64,000 nt of DNA from Njordibacter sp028825405 (GCF_047730065.1 NZ_CP159829.1:868001-932000), one strand, 5' to 3'. Positions 53,057 to 61,732 are shown, counted from the stretch's first letter. Notes: generated by a model not told the origin, from the letters alone. Program-made: numbers and translations.

Positions 53057-53786
53057 TATCGTTATTAAGACAGAATATATAGCCCCTATTACGCCTAGTC
53101 TGTAAGTATTTTGGTCTTGAAGGATTTGGTTCTATTTTTCGCCTCACTCTCAGGATTAATACATCAATATTACGCATCATAAGTGTTGATGATTCTAGAC
53201 CTAGTTTTTCTAATAAAGCGTCTCTGGAGAATATAATATTAGGGTGACTAACAAATAGCTCTAACAACCTAAATTCTGTATTGGTCATTTCTATATAGCC
53301 CAACGTTGAATGCGTTAAAAGGCATTTTTTACTATCAAGTTTATAATCATCAAAGAAAAAATCTTCTACCGAAAACGTGGATATATCTTTAGCGATACGG
53401 TGTTCAAAAGAATTGCTTTCAACACGCCTAAGAGCAGCACGTATTTTTGCTACCAGCAGCCTTGGATTAAAAGGTTTTTCAACGAATTCATCAATGACAG
53501 ATTCCAAACCAACAATCTTCTCAATATCATCAGTAATGCCAGACATCATTATTATTGGTATTTTACGGTATTTCTGGATGTCTTTTGCGATATCTAGCCC
53601 GCTTTCTTTATTCAGCCTAAGGTCTACCAATACCAGATCAATTTTATGACGATCAATTTTTTCTAAAATTTCATTTCCGTCTGTGTGCGTATACGTTTCG
53701 AACTCAAAATCTTTTAAAAAATCACTTAAAAAAGTCAGTATGTCTTCATCGTCATCAATAATGAGTATTTTGTTATTTTTCTTCAC
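53046..53786 (-). CDS. OmpR-family response regulator
   Basis: A 246-residue two-domain regulator. The receiver has the acidic pocket Asp11-13, phospho-acceptor Asp55 (LVLVDLRLN), Ser82 and Lys104 (VEKPFNP). The C-terminal winged helix (about 145-240) ends in PKYLQTRRNRGYIF, the typical recognition-wing region. The GTG start has GAGG seven nt upstream. It heads the regulator-kinase-binding-protein operon and is divergent from afuABC, the likely target. Candidate sites are the 9-bp repeats at 53887-53913. Confidence 0.92.
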   Translation of the reverse strand: MKKNNKILIIDDDEDILTFLSDFLKDFEFETYTHTDGNEILEKIDRHKIDLVLVDLRLNKESGLDIAKDIQKYRKIPIIMMSGITDDIEKIVGLESVIDEFVEKPFNPRLLVAKIRAALRRVESNSFEHRIAKDISTFSVEDFFFDDYKLDSKKCLLTHSTLGYIEMTNTEFRLLELFVSHPNIIFSRDALLEKLGLESSTLMMRNIDVLILRVRRKIEPNPSRPKYLQTRRNRGYIFCLNNDSDI

Positions 53787-54246
53787 TATGTCGCCTCGAG
53801 GTATAAAATTTACCGCTTAAAGTATAACCCAAACATCGTTACCCTAACCCAAATAACACGCCAGAAGTGCGTATTTTATCTTTCTAATGTTACAAATGTT
53901 ACAAATGTTACTAGAATGTCCATTCATATTAGTTATTTTATGAGAGTTTATAAAGTTGGTAATATTGCTAGCAATGGACCGAATAGGTAACAAAAATAAC
54001 CAAATTTTTATTGATCCACCGCACACTTTATTTCACTCTTCATAACTCAACCAACTACGAGCTATTTCTTTGATTTATAAACGTAATCTTAAAATTATTA
54101 ATCATATATAGTGATTTTTATTAGCTTAGACGCGCATTGTTACTTGCATAATTACCCTGTAGTGTATCGAAGGTACTGCACTTTATGAGTGCCGTTCAAT
54201 AATAAATAGAACCGCCAAAAAGGTGGATTAAACATTGGAGAAAGGT
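53787..54246. other. 460-bp divergent control region, sensor operon / afuABC
   Basis: No protein gene is supported. The region is AT-rich and contains the ATGTTACAA tandem repeats at 53887-53913, a GGTAAC/AACC pair near 53986-54002 and a small CCGCC/GGTGG hairpin at about 54212-54225 just before the afuA ribosome site. Both divergent promoters must be here. Confidence 0.6.
53887..53913. promoter_or_regulatory. three tandem 9-bp repeats ATGTTACAA
   Basis: ATGTTACAA (53887-53895), ATGTTACAA (53896-53904) and ATGTTACTA (53905-53913) lie about 100 bp upstream of the response-regulator start and 330 bp from afuA. OmpR-family regulators bind direct repeats, usually with about 10-11 bp spacing. The 9-bp period is slightly short for that, so the assignment is tentative. 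Confidence 0.4.
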
Positions 54247-55272
54247 ATGACCACACTTAAAAAACTACTTGCAACATCAGCATTTACGCTGGTCGCTGCA
54301 GCGGGAACGGCACAAGCTGCCAGCCTCACATTATATTGCTCTGCCCAAGAAGATTGGTGCCAATTGGTTGCCAACACCTTTGAGGAAACATCAGGGATTG
54401 AGGTCAATATGACCCGTAAAAGTTCGGGTGAAACATTTGCTCAAATTAAAGCTGAGTCATCTAATCCACGTGGTGATATTTGGTGGGGTGGTACAGGCGA
54501 TCCGCATCTTCAAGCGGCTGAAGAAGACTTAACCATGAAGTATATGTCGCCAATGCGCGATCAGCTGCATCCTTGGGCCATCTCCCAAGCTGAAAGCTCT
54601 GGTAACCGCACCATTGGTATTTATTCTGGTGCCCTTGGTTATGGGTATAACACTGATTTGTTAAAAGCGGCCGGTCTTAAAGCTCCAACATGTTGGGCTG
54701 ATTTACTAGATCCTTCTTTTGATGGGCACGTGCAGATGGCAAATCCGAACTCATCGGGCACTGCCTACACTACACTTGCAACAATAGTTCAGTTATTTGG
54801 TGAAGATAAGGGCTTTGAATTTATGGCCGGCCTGCACGCAAATATCAACCAATATACTAAATCAGGCTCTGCCCCAATTAAAGCAGCTGCACGTGGTGAA
54901 TCTACTGTGGGTATCGTATTTATGCACGATGCGGTAAAACAAGCAGTAGCAGGATTCCCGATCACTGTTGTTGCACCTTGTGAAGGCACTGGATATGAGA
55001 TTGGTTCAATGTCAATCATCGATGGTGCACGTAATGAAGACAGTGCAAAAGCCTTTTATGATTGGGCTTTAACAACTGAAGCACAAAATCTTGCTCTAGA
55101 AGTTAACGCTTTCCAAGTGCCATCAAATAAGAGCTCTAATACTTCACCAGCAGCACCCAATATGGATGATATTAAGTTGATTGATTATAATTTCACTTTG
55201 TATGGTTCATCTGCTGAACGTCGTCGTTTGTTGTCTAAATGGGATGAAGACATCTCAACCTTGGCACAATAA
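54247..55272 (+). CDS. afuA: ABC transporter binding protein, AfuA-like (sugar phosphate)
   Basis: A 341-residue periplasmic receptor with signal peptide ending TAQAAS (cleavage near residue 25). The Cys pair in YCSAQEDWC, SSGETFAQIKAE, WWGGTGDPHLQAAEE, ANPNSSGTAYTTLATIVQ and PCEGTGYEIGSMS are the AfuA-type blocks. This family was once annotated as iron(III)-binding, and homologous AfuABC systems import hexose and heptose phosphates; a related 2-aminoethylphosphonate branch exists. The ATG at 54247 has GGAG six nt upstream; the TTG at 54235 overlaps it. First gene of a compact transport operon. Confidence 0.85.
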   Translation: MTTLKKLLATSAFTLVAAAGTAQAASLTLYCSAQEDWCQLVANTFEETSGIEVNMTRKSSGETFAQIKAESSNPRGDIWWGGTGDPHLQAAEEDLTMKYMSPMRDQLHPWAISQAESSGNRTIGIYSGALGYGYNTDLLKAAGLKAPTCWADLLDPSFDGHVQMANPNSSGTAYTTLATIVQLFGEDKGFEFMAGLHANINQYTKSGSAPIKAAARGESTVGIVFMHDAVKQAVAGFPITVVAPCEGTGYEIGSMSIIDGARNEDSAKAFYDWALTTEAQNLALEVNAFQVPSNKSSNTSPAAPNMDDIKLIDYNFTLYGSSAERRRLLSKWDEDISTLAQ

Positions 55273-55275
55273 ATC

Positions 55276-57492
55276 GTGACAACGTCAACCAAGACACTTT
55301 CCCAGCCGACCCTGATTTTATGGATTTTGGTGGGCTGGGTCAGCTTTCTTTTATTACCATGGTATCTAGTAGATGGCGGGCTATTCTCTGGCCAGTGGTT
55401 GGTTGACGGTTATCCTTTTGATAAAAATTATGCACCGGCGGCATTTTTAATCATGCAAGGTGAAAAGCTCTGGCTTACGCCTCTGCTGATACCGTTGATC
55501 ATGCCTCTTTTCGCATTTAAACGTGAAAAGAGTGATCCCTTGTATGCCCAAATATTAATTCTGACAGGAGCGATTGGCTTTAGTTGGCTCATTATTCAGG
55601 GCTTTAGTATAGGTATTCGGGGTTGGAATTATGAGTGGCTGTCCACTTTATTTGGTAAGTTGGATGGCCGCCAATTCGGCATGGGATATGGCGGATTATT
55701 TCTTGCAAGTTCATTTTTGTTTTTGTTGACTCAAGGTATCGCTGCGCGTGGTGCGATTAATGGTGATGTGTTTGTGGTTGGCGCTATTGGGTTTGTGCTT
55801 GCCATTGTTGGTGCCTTTGTATTTTTCCCCATTGTTAATATGTTGATGTCAGCATTTATTACCGAAGATGGATCCTATTCGTTTATCGTTTTTGCCAGCA
55901 AGTTCTTTGATGATAGATTATGGGGGCTTAGCTGTGTTGTTGGCACGGGTCGCTGCGGTGTGGCGTGGAATTCATTATTTTTGGCAGTTTGCGTTGGGTT
56001 TTTGACTACTGTTTTAGGTTTAATTTTTGCATTAGTTGTTACCCGCTCAGGCTTTAAGTACCGACGTGCAGTTCGTGCACTAACAATTTTACCCATCATC
56101 ACGCCGCCCTTTGTTATTGGGCTGGCTCTCATTCTTATGTTTGGTTTGTCTGGGTCGATCACCCAATTTTTCAGTGAGTTGTTTGGCCTAGAACCTACGC
56201 GTTGGCTATATGGTTTGCCAGGACTCATGATTGCACAGGTGCTGGCCTATACTCCCATTGCATTCTTAGTGCTTATTGGTGTGGTTGAGGGCGTTAGCCC
56301 TTCCATGGAAGAAGCTGCACAGACGCTGCGTGCGTCACGTTGGCAGGTCTTTAAAACGGTATCATTACCGTTAATGCGCCCAGGACTAGCCAATGCATTC
56401 TTGCTTGGTTTTATTGAAAGTATGGCTGACTTTGGTAATCCACTCATTTTAGGCGGCAATTTTGACGTGTTATCCACTGAAATCTTCTTTGCCATAGTGG
56501 GTGCACAATATGACCAAGGCAGGGCAGCTGTGCTGGCCATTGTATTACTTGGCTTTACCCTAACGGCGTTTTTTGCGCAGCGAAAATGGCTGGGTAAAAA
56601 ATCATATACCACGGTTTCTGGAAAAGGCGATAGTGGCGTTCACCCATTGATGCCCCGTGGCTTGGCTATACCAGTGTTAGCAATTGCTGCCATTTGGAGC
56701 ACTTTTACCGTCACTATTTATGGCATGATCGTATATGGCAGCACGGTTAAGCTTTGGGGTGTGGATAACACCCTAACCTTCAAACATTATGTGACCGCAT
56801 TTTCGGTGCGAATTACAGAAAAAGGTTGGCAATGGACTGGCTCTGCATGGGACAGTTTTTGGACCACCATTCAGATTGCAACCATTGCTGCACCGCTAAC
56901 AGCCGCGGTGGGCTTGATAACGGCTTATTTACTGACCCGTCAAAGTTTCAGAGGCAAAAATGCATTCGAATTCGGCACCATGCTATCGTTCGCCATCCCG
57001 GGCACTGTCATAGGCGTTAGTTACATCTTGGCCTTTAATGTCCCACCCATTGAACTCACTGGCACGGGAGCTATTCTTGTCATTAGTTTCATTTTCCGCA
57101 ATATGCCGGTGGGTGTAAGAGCCGGTATTGCAAGTATGTCTCAGCTGGATAAATCACTAGATGAATCCTCACTGACACTGGGAGCCAATAGTTGGCAAAC
57201 ATTCTGTAAGATTATATTACCTTTGCTAAAGCCCGCTATTTTAGCCGCATTGGTCTATAGTTTTGTGCGAGCGATGACCGCTATTTCGGCAGTAATATTT
57301 TTAGTTTCGGCCAAGTACGATATGGCGACAAGTTATATTATTGGCAGGGTTGAAAATAATGATTATGGTTTAGCTATTGCATATTCTACAACGCTAATAT
57401 TTGTAATGTTGTTGGCGGTGGGACTTCTGCAATTATTGGTTGGGCGAACAAAAATAGGGAGGCGGGAGAGCGCCGCAAAGAGAAAATCATGA
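55276..57492 (+). CDS. afuB: ABC transporter permease, fused AfuB-type
   Basis: A 738-residue fusion of two permease domains, as in AfuB/FbpB-type transporters. Each half has an EAA-type loop, EAAQTLRASRWQVFKTVSLP near 350 and ESSLTLGANSWQTFCKIILP near 635. An extra N-terminal region with about five helices (residues 15-185) precedes the first domain and makes it slightly longer than usual for AfuB. The GTG start is 3 bp after afuA. It forms the membrane channel for the AfuA ligand. Confidence 0.88.
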   Translation: MTTSTKTLSQPTLILWILVGWVSFLLLPWYLVDGGLFSGQWLVDGYPFDKNYAPAAFLIMQGEKLWLTPLLIPLIMPLFAFKREKSDPLYAQILILTGAIGFSWLIIQGFSIGIRGWNYEWLSTLFGKLDGRQFGMGYGGLFLASSFLFLLTQGIAARGAINGDVFVVGAIGFVLAIVGAFVFFPIVNMLMSAFITEDGSYSFIVFASKFFDDRLWGLSCVVGTGRCGVAWNSLFLAVCVGFLTTVLGLIFALVVTRSGFKYRRAVRALTILPIITPPFVIGLALILMFGLSGSITQFFSELFGLEPTRWLYGLPGLMIAQVLAYTPIAFLVLIGVVEGVSPSMEEAAQTLRASRWQVFKTVSLPLMRPGLANAFLLGFIESMADFGNPLILGGNFDVLSTEIFFAIVGAQYDQGRAAVLAIVLLGFTLTAFFAQRKWLGKKSYTTVSGKGDSGVHPLMPRGLAIPVLAIAAIWSTFTVTIYGMIVYGSTVKLWGVDNTLTFKHYVTAFSVRITEKGWQWTGSAWDSFWTTIQIATIAAPLTAAVGLITAYLLTRQSFRGKNAFEFGTMLSFAIPGTVIGVSYILAFNVPPIELTGTGAILVISFIFRNMPVGVRAGIASMSQLDKSLDESSLTLGANSWQTFCKIILPLLKPAILAALVYSFVRAMTAISAVIFLVSAKYDMATSYIIGRVENNDYGLAIAYSTTLIFVMLLAVGLLQLLVGRTKIGRRESAAKRKS

Positions 57493-58556
57493 CTGATATT
57501 AACAGCAAAGCTGCAACCGTTAGTTTTCGCAACGTCACTAAAATGTATGGCAGTGATGTAACCGCCATTGACCAAATTAACCTAGAGATTGAGGCGGGAA
57601 AGTTAGTCACCTTGCTAGGGCCATCAGGTTGTGGAAAAACAACTACATTAAGAATGGTCGCAGGTCTTGAAATGGCGACTAAAGGTCAAATTTTTATTGG
57701 TGACGTCGATGTCACAAACTTGCCAGCGACTGATCGTGACGTCTCCATGGTCTTTCAGTCATATGCCTTATTCCCACATATGACGGTGCTTGAAAATGTT
57801 TCATATGGCTTAGGGTTTTCAGGTTTTAATAAAGTAGAAACGCTTGAACGCGCGCACGCGGGCTTAGATCTTGTGGGTTTAAAGGATTATAGCGAACGGC
57901 TGCCCAGTGCGCTTTCAGGGGGCCAGCAGCAAAGAGTTGCCGTGGCACGGGCCTTGGTTCTGGAACCTCAGGTTTTGTTGTTTGACGAACCACTCTCAAA
58001 CTTAGATGCAAAACTGCGGCGCCAAGTGCGTGAAGAAATACGAGAAATTCAACAAAACCTTGGGTTAACAGTGGTCTATGTGACACATGACCAAGAGGAA
58101 GCCCTTGCCGTGTCAGATGAGATTGTGGTGATGCGTAATGCTTCAATTGCTCAGATGGGAACGCCTCGCCAGCTTTATGACACACCGGCAGATACATTTG
58201 TTGCTGATTTTATTGGCGAAGCGAATTTGCTACCTTGTGAAGTTACAGCTGTTAATGGCGAAGTAGCAAACGTTTTATTAGGTGATTTTCACACAACGCT
58301 ACCCTCAAGAGGTGTTGCTCAAGGTGCAGCGATTATTGCGATTAGGCCATCACGGCTAGTCATCGGAGCGGCTGAGGGTTTTAACGCGGTGGTAAGCAAA
58401 GCCACTTATGTTGGCAGCCGGATGGAATACACCTTAGTGTCTGGCTTTTCAACCATGTTTGCCGTGCGAGATGACGTTGATAACCCACTTTCTATCGGGC
58501 AGGAAGTTGTGGTTGGCTTTTCGCAAACGGGCCCTGTTTTACTGCCAGTTTCTTAA
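57489..58556 (+). CDS. afuC: ABC transporter ATP-binding protein, AfuC-type
   Basis: A 355-residue importer ATPase. Walker A is GPSGCGKTTT, the signature is LSGGQQQRVAVARAL, Walker B VLLFDEPLSNLD and the switch His is in VTHDQEEAL. A C-terminal TOBE-type region follows (about 245-355). The ATG overlaps the afuB stop (ATGA). It energises uptake of the AfuA ligand. Confidence 0.92.
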   Translation: MTDINSKAATVSFRNVTKMYGSDVTAIDQINLEIEAGKLVTLLGPSGCGKTTTLRMVAGLEMATKGQIFIGDVDVTNLPATDRDVSMVFQSYALFPHMTVLENVSYGLGFSGFNKVETLERAHAGLDLVGLKDYSERLPSALSGGQQQRVAVARALVLEPQVLLFDEPLSNLDAKLRRQVREEIREIQQNLGLTVVYVTHDQEEALAVSDEIVVMRNASIAQMGTPRQLYDTPADTFVADFIGEANLLPCEVTAVNGEVANVLLGDFHTTLPSRGVAQGAAIIAIRPSRLVIGAAEGFNAVVSKATYVGSRMEYTLVSGFSTMFAVRDDVDNPLSIGQEVVVGFSQTGPVLLPVS

Positions 58557-58560
58557 TGAA

Positions 58561-59223
58561 ATGTTACTCTGTTATGACGATCAGCAGCTGTCACTCACAA
58601 ACATAAAAGCAGTAATTTTTGACTTAGATGGAACCCTTGTTGAAAGTGAAGCTGTTTGGACTGAGGCAAAGCAATACATTGCTAAGCGTGAGAAGGTTAA
58701 AGTGAGTCAGCAGGTCATGTTGGCCTATGTGGGGCGCAGCGTTACAGATTTTGTGAAGGAAGTGATTGCCCCGGCCAACGTACCACTCATTCAAATAGCT
58801 ATTATTGAAAGAGCATTGGCCCGCTACGATAACCATGTGCAAGAGATCCCTGGCGCTTCAAAGTTAATAAGAAACTTTTCAAGCAAGGGTTTTGCAGTAG
58901 CCATTTGTTCATCTGCGCCTATGAAAGCCATTCAAAAATGCTTAAAATTATTGGGCATTGAAGCTTGTATTAACATCGTTGTATCCACTGAATCTTTAAG
59001 CAGGGGAAAACCAGATAAGCTTCCCTATGTTGAGACACTGCGTTTGCTTAATATTGCTTCCAGCCATGCGATCGTCTTCGAGGACGCAGCAGCCGGATTA
59101 ACGTCTTCTATTGCAGCAGGCATTAAAACGGTAGGTGTTGGCTCATCCATAGAATTAAGTGGCTTTGCTTGTGAGATGTTTGCCAAAAACATAGCGGATA
59201 TTAATCTTGTAGAAACCCAATGA
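58561..59223 (+). CDS. HAD-superfamily phosphatase (beta-phosphoglucomutase-like)
   Basis: A 220-residue HAD subfamily IA hydrolase. Motif I is VIFDLDGTLVESE with nucleophile and acid Asp, motif II Ser is in AICSSAP, and motif III/IV are RGKPDKLPY and VFEDAAAGLTSSIAAG. Members include sugar-phosphate phosphatases and beta-phosphoglucomutases. The ATG is 4 bp after the afuC stop; longer frames inside afuC are rejected. Co-transcription with the transporter suggests it acts on the imported phosphorylated sugar in the cytoplasm. Confidence 0.87.
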   Translation: MLLCYDDQQLSLTNIKAVIFDLDGTLVESEAVWTEAKQYIAKREKVKVSQQVMLAYVGRSVTDFVKEVIAPANVPLIQIAIIERALARYDNHVQEIPGASKLIRNFSSKGFAVAICSSAPMKAIQKCLKLLGIEACINIVVSTESLSRGKPDKLPYVETLRLLNIASSHAIVFEDAAAGLTSSIAAGIKTVGVGSSIELSGFACEMFAKNIADINLVETQ

Positions 59224-59384
59224 CAGGTCTTGAAGCTTAATCCTAAACATGATGAGTTGTGGCGAATGTTAATCGTATTTTCATTGCATTAACTATAGGT
59301 TATTGCTGTTAAGGGCTTTTGAATACGTGTGATTGACCAATTTTGATAGGTAAGTATTAAAATTAATGTTGATAGGGAGTATTT

Positions 59385-60182
59385 ATGGCTGATTTAGAGA
59401 TTCGCACACGACTTGATTTTGCAAAAACGTTAACAAAAAAAGCAGGTGAAAAAGCCATGGTCTTTTTTGCATCAATTGGTGACCTAGTTGTCCAACAAAA
59501 GGGTGCCCAAGATCTCGTTTCAAATGCCGATTTAGAAGTGGAAGTTTTTATACGTCAACACATTGCCGAAAGCTATCCAAATGACGGTATTGTGGGTGAG
59601 GAACATGCCAATGTTGCAGGCACCTCTGGCTACACCTGGGTCATAGACCCTATAGATGGCACAGCCAATTTTCTCACAGCAATTCCATCATGGTGTGTTG
59701 TGCTTGCTTGTGTTCACGATGATCAAACCAAATTAGGTGTGGTATATGAACCTAGTCATCACGAAATGTTTTGGGGTGCAATGGGTGCCGGTGCTTTTTT
59801 AAATGACAAACCTATGCAGGTTTCACCTTCAACGACTTTGAGTATTGGCAGTACAGGCATTGGCATGAATGGGCGCACGTCGACGGATTTAACGGTGTCT
59901 TATATTAAAAAGTTAGTAGATCGTGGGGGCATATTTTATCGCAATGCATCCGGCGCATTGATGTTATCTTATGTAGCAGCAGGGCGTTTGATTGGCTATG
60001 CTGAACCTCATATGAATGCATGGGATTGTTTAGCAGGACAGCTTTTGATCGCTGAGGCGGGCGGCTGTGTTGAACATCAAAGTGCTAACGATATGCTTAT
60101 AAATGGAGGCCGAGTGGTGGCAGCAGGTCCTGGTGTTTTTGACGAGATGGTCCAAATCGCCAATGAGACCTATTTACCATGA
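59385..60182 (+). CDS. inositol-monophosphatase-family phosphatase
   Basis: A 265-residue Mg2+-dependent phosphatase of the SuhB/IMPase family. Metal motifs are GEEHAN (Glu near 68), WVIDPIDGTANF (Asp near 85-88) and a C-terminal AWDCLAGQLLIAEAGG. Family members remove phosphate from inositol phosphates, histidinol phosphate, fructose-1,6-bisphosphate or PAP. GGGAG lies upstream of the ATG. It is 161 bp after the HAD gene on the same strand and may be part of sugar-phosphate use. The substrate is not predictable from the sequence alone. Confidence 0.87.
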   Translation: MADLEIRTRLDFAKTLTKKAGEKAMVFFASIGDLVVQQKGAQDLVSNADLEVEVFIRQHIAESYPNDGIVGEEHANVAGTSGYTWVIDPIDGTANFLTAIPSWCVVLACVHDDQTKLGVVYEPSHHEMFWGAMGAGAFLNDKPMQVSPSTTLSIGSTGIGMNGRTSTDLTVSYIKKLVDRGGIFYRNASGALMLSYVAAGRLIGYAEPHMNAWDCLAGQLLIAEAGGCVEHQSANDMLINGGRVVAAGPGVFDEMVQIANETYLP

Positions 60183-60195
60183 ACTTGCTATTTAG

Positions 60196-60224
60196 TGCCT
60201 ACTACTGCCAAGGTTAGGCATTTA
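60196..60224 (+). terminator. weak hairpin after the IMPase-like gene
   Basis: TGCCTA (60196-60201) pairs with TAGGCA (60215-60220), followed by TTTAT. The 6-bp stem and 13-nt loop make it a weak terminator candidate at the end of the sugar-phosphate block. Confidence 0.3.
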
Positions 60225-60341
60225 TCCGCGTTTACTTTAAATGAAAAATTGTGTAATTTTAATCTTATTCTTGCCTATGGATCCTTGTTATGACATCTGC
60301 AAAGCACAGGGCTAAGGCCATTAACCCATGAGAAAAACACT

Positions 60342-60629
60342 ATGCCAGCTTTTTTAATTGTCCACTCAAAGCTTACAGACGCGGATGCATTTGAACATTA
60401 TGTAAAGGCTGCAGGGCCTTCTTTGGAGCGCTACCAAGGCACTTATTTGCTTGGGGGTAGCTTGAGTGAGGTTTTGGAAGGATCACATGACAAAGATCGT
60501 ACAATTATTTTTCAGTTCCCCAGCATCGAAGATGCAAAAAGCTGGTACCAAAGTAAAGAATATCAGAGTGTTAAGCCTTTACGAGAGCATACGGGGGCGT
60601 TTGACTTTGTGTTGGTAAACTCCTTTTAA
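60342..60629 (+). CDS. DUF1330-family small protein
   Basis: A 95-residue protein with the ferredoxin-like dimeric alpha-beta barrel pattern of DUF1330: HSKLTDADAFEHYVKAAGPSLERYQGTYLLGG and FPSIEDAKSWYQSKEYQSVKPLR. Function of the family is unknown; related folds are small monooxygenases or EthD-like proteins. Single gene between the sugar-phosphate block and the IclR regulator. Confidence 0.8.
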   Translation: MPAFLIVHSKLTDADAFEHYVKAAGPSLERYQGTYLLGGSLSEVLEGSHDKDRTIIFQFPSIEDAKSWYQSKEYQSVKPLREHTGAFDFVLVNSF

Positions 60630-60830
60630 GGGTAATTGCTTAAAATCTATATGCTAGGCGACATAAGGCTAATGTTATTTATTAAGCTGAATATGTATTC
60701 ATTTGCGTACCAAAAATGAAATCTGTCTATTTACATTAAAGGTACTAAAACTGCCAGTTTCAAAACAACACTTCAAATTATTGAAAAACTCAGTTGGCTT
60801 TATAGCAAATAAAAACTATTTAAAATTATA

Positions 60831-61541
60831 TTACTTACTTCCAAAAGCTAAGCAAACTTGTTTAGAGGTAGACATGAGAGCCTCTAGAAAGCTTTCAATA
60901 TTCTCGTCAGTAAATCTACTTGTCAGCCCTGATAATGAGATTACACCAATAAGCTCACGATCACGTCCCAAAATAGGCACAGTAATACCTGCAATATCAG
61001 GGTCACGCTCGCCATGACTAATGTAGTATCCCTGATTCTGGATTATTTTAGACTGAGATGTTTTAGGATTTACAAAGGCCTCTAGAACCTTTCCAGAAGA
61101 GCCCACATTAAGTGGAGTTATTTCTCCTTCATCAATATGATACCGCATCCGTCTTTTAGAATTCTCGCAATAAAGAACGACACCTGAATCGCCTCGCAAG
61201 ACGTGAAATGCAGCAGTTTCTTCTGTTTTTTCAACAAGTGCAATCAGAGCTGGTCGAATAAGATTTCCCAGTTGAAGGTTATCTCGGTAAATTGAACTAA
61301 GACGCCAAAGTGATGATCCAAGATGAAAAATACCTTCATAATCACGAGTAAGGTAACCAAACTTTTCAAGTGACACACTGAGTCGTAATATCGTGGCTTT
61401 ATCTAGGCCAGTTCTTTGCGCAAGCTGTTTAAGAGCCAGACCGTTATCCCCCATATTAAATGCCTCAAGTAAACGCAGAGCTCGTTCCACTGACTCAACC
61501 CCACTTTTAATAGGTTTGGAACCTTCTGTCGACTTCGTCAT
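60831..61541 (-). CDS. IclR-family transcriptional regulator
   Basis: A 236-residue IclR regulator. The N-terminal winged HTH spans about 17-75 (VERALRLLEAF, LKQLAQRTGLDKATILRLSVSL) and the C-terminal ligand domain about 90-235 (TAAFHVLRGDSGVVLYCE, GVISLSGLTSRFTDE). The ATG has AAGGAT six nt upstream. It is divergent from the PotD-like operon, and two palindromes of IclR type lie between, so it likely controls that operon and itself. Confidence 0.9.
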   Translation of the reverse strand: MTKSTEGSKPIKSGVESVERALRLLEAFNMGDNGLALKQLAQRTGLDKATILRLSVSLEKFGYLTRDYEGIFHLGSSLWRLSSIYRDNLQLGNLIRPALIALVEKTEETAAFHVLRGDSGVVLYCENSKRRMRYHIDEGEITPLNVGSSGKVLEAFVNPKTSQSKIIQNQGYYISHGERDPDIAGITVPILGRDRELIGVISLSGLTSRFTDENIESFLEALMSTSKQVCLAFGSK

Positions 61542-61651
61542 TTACATATCCTTTTTAGAGGCTCTTTATTGGGCATTTGGGAAAATCCAATCATTGAAGA
61601 GCTCTATTTATAACCTACTAAAATTCTAACATGATTTTAGAAAGACGTAAT

Positions 61652-61678
61652 ATAAAATGAAACATAATTTCATTTTAT
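61652..61678. promoter_or_regulatory. IclR-type operator 1
   Basis: ATAAAATGAAA (61652-61662) and TTTCATTTTAT (61668-61678) are perfect 11-bp arms around CATAA. The core TGAAA-N5-TTTCA is shared with operator 2, 59 bp away centre to centre. Located between the divergent IclR and binding-protein genes. Confidence 0.65.
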
Positions 61679-61689
61679 TAAATTTAGGC

Positions 61690-61717
61690 TTGACTTTTCA
61701 TTGGAAATATCTAAAAT
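61690..61717 (+). promoter_or_regulatory. predicted sigma-70 promoter of the PotD-like operon
   Basis: A -35-like TTGACT (61690-61695) and a -10-like TAAAAT (61712-61717) are 16 bp apart. The -10 box touches operator 2, so a bound regulator would block the polymerase. Confidence 0.5.
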
Positions 61718-61732
61718 GAAATATTGTTTCAT
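61716..61732. promoter_or_regulatory. IclR-type operator 2
   Basis: ATGAAA (61716-61721) and TTTCAT (61727-61732) around TATTG repeat the TGAAA-N5-TTTCA pattern of operator 1 and overlap the predicted -10 box. Confidence 0.6.

Noticed and set aside
53844..54026. 60-codon frame in the sensor/afuABC intergenic region
   Set aside because: It is the translation of the ATGTTACAA repeats and flanking AT-rich DNA (NICNICNI pattern), with no conserved features.
57826..58197. 123-codon open frame antisense to afuC
   Set aside because: Fully contained in the ABC ATPase gene; the translation has no recognisable domain.
54247..58556. Iron(III) ABC transporter annotation for afuABC
   Set aside because: The receptor shows the AfuA-type blocks rather than iron-site tyrosines of ferric-binding proteins, and phosphatase genes follow; sugar phosphate is more likely.
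60703..61017. 104-codon plus-strand frame overlapping the IclR gene
   Set aside because: Its second half is antisense to the conserved ligand domain of the IclR regulator, and its start has no ribosome site.
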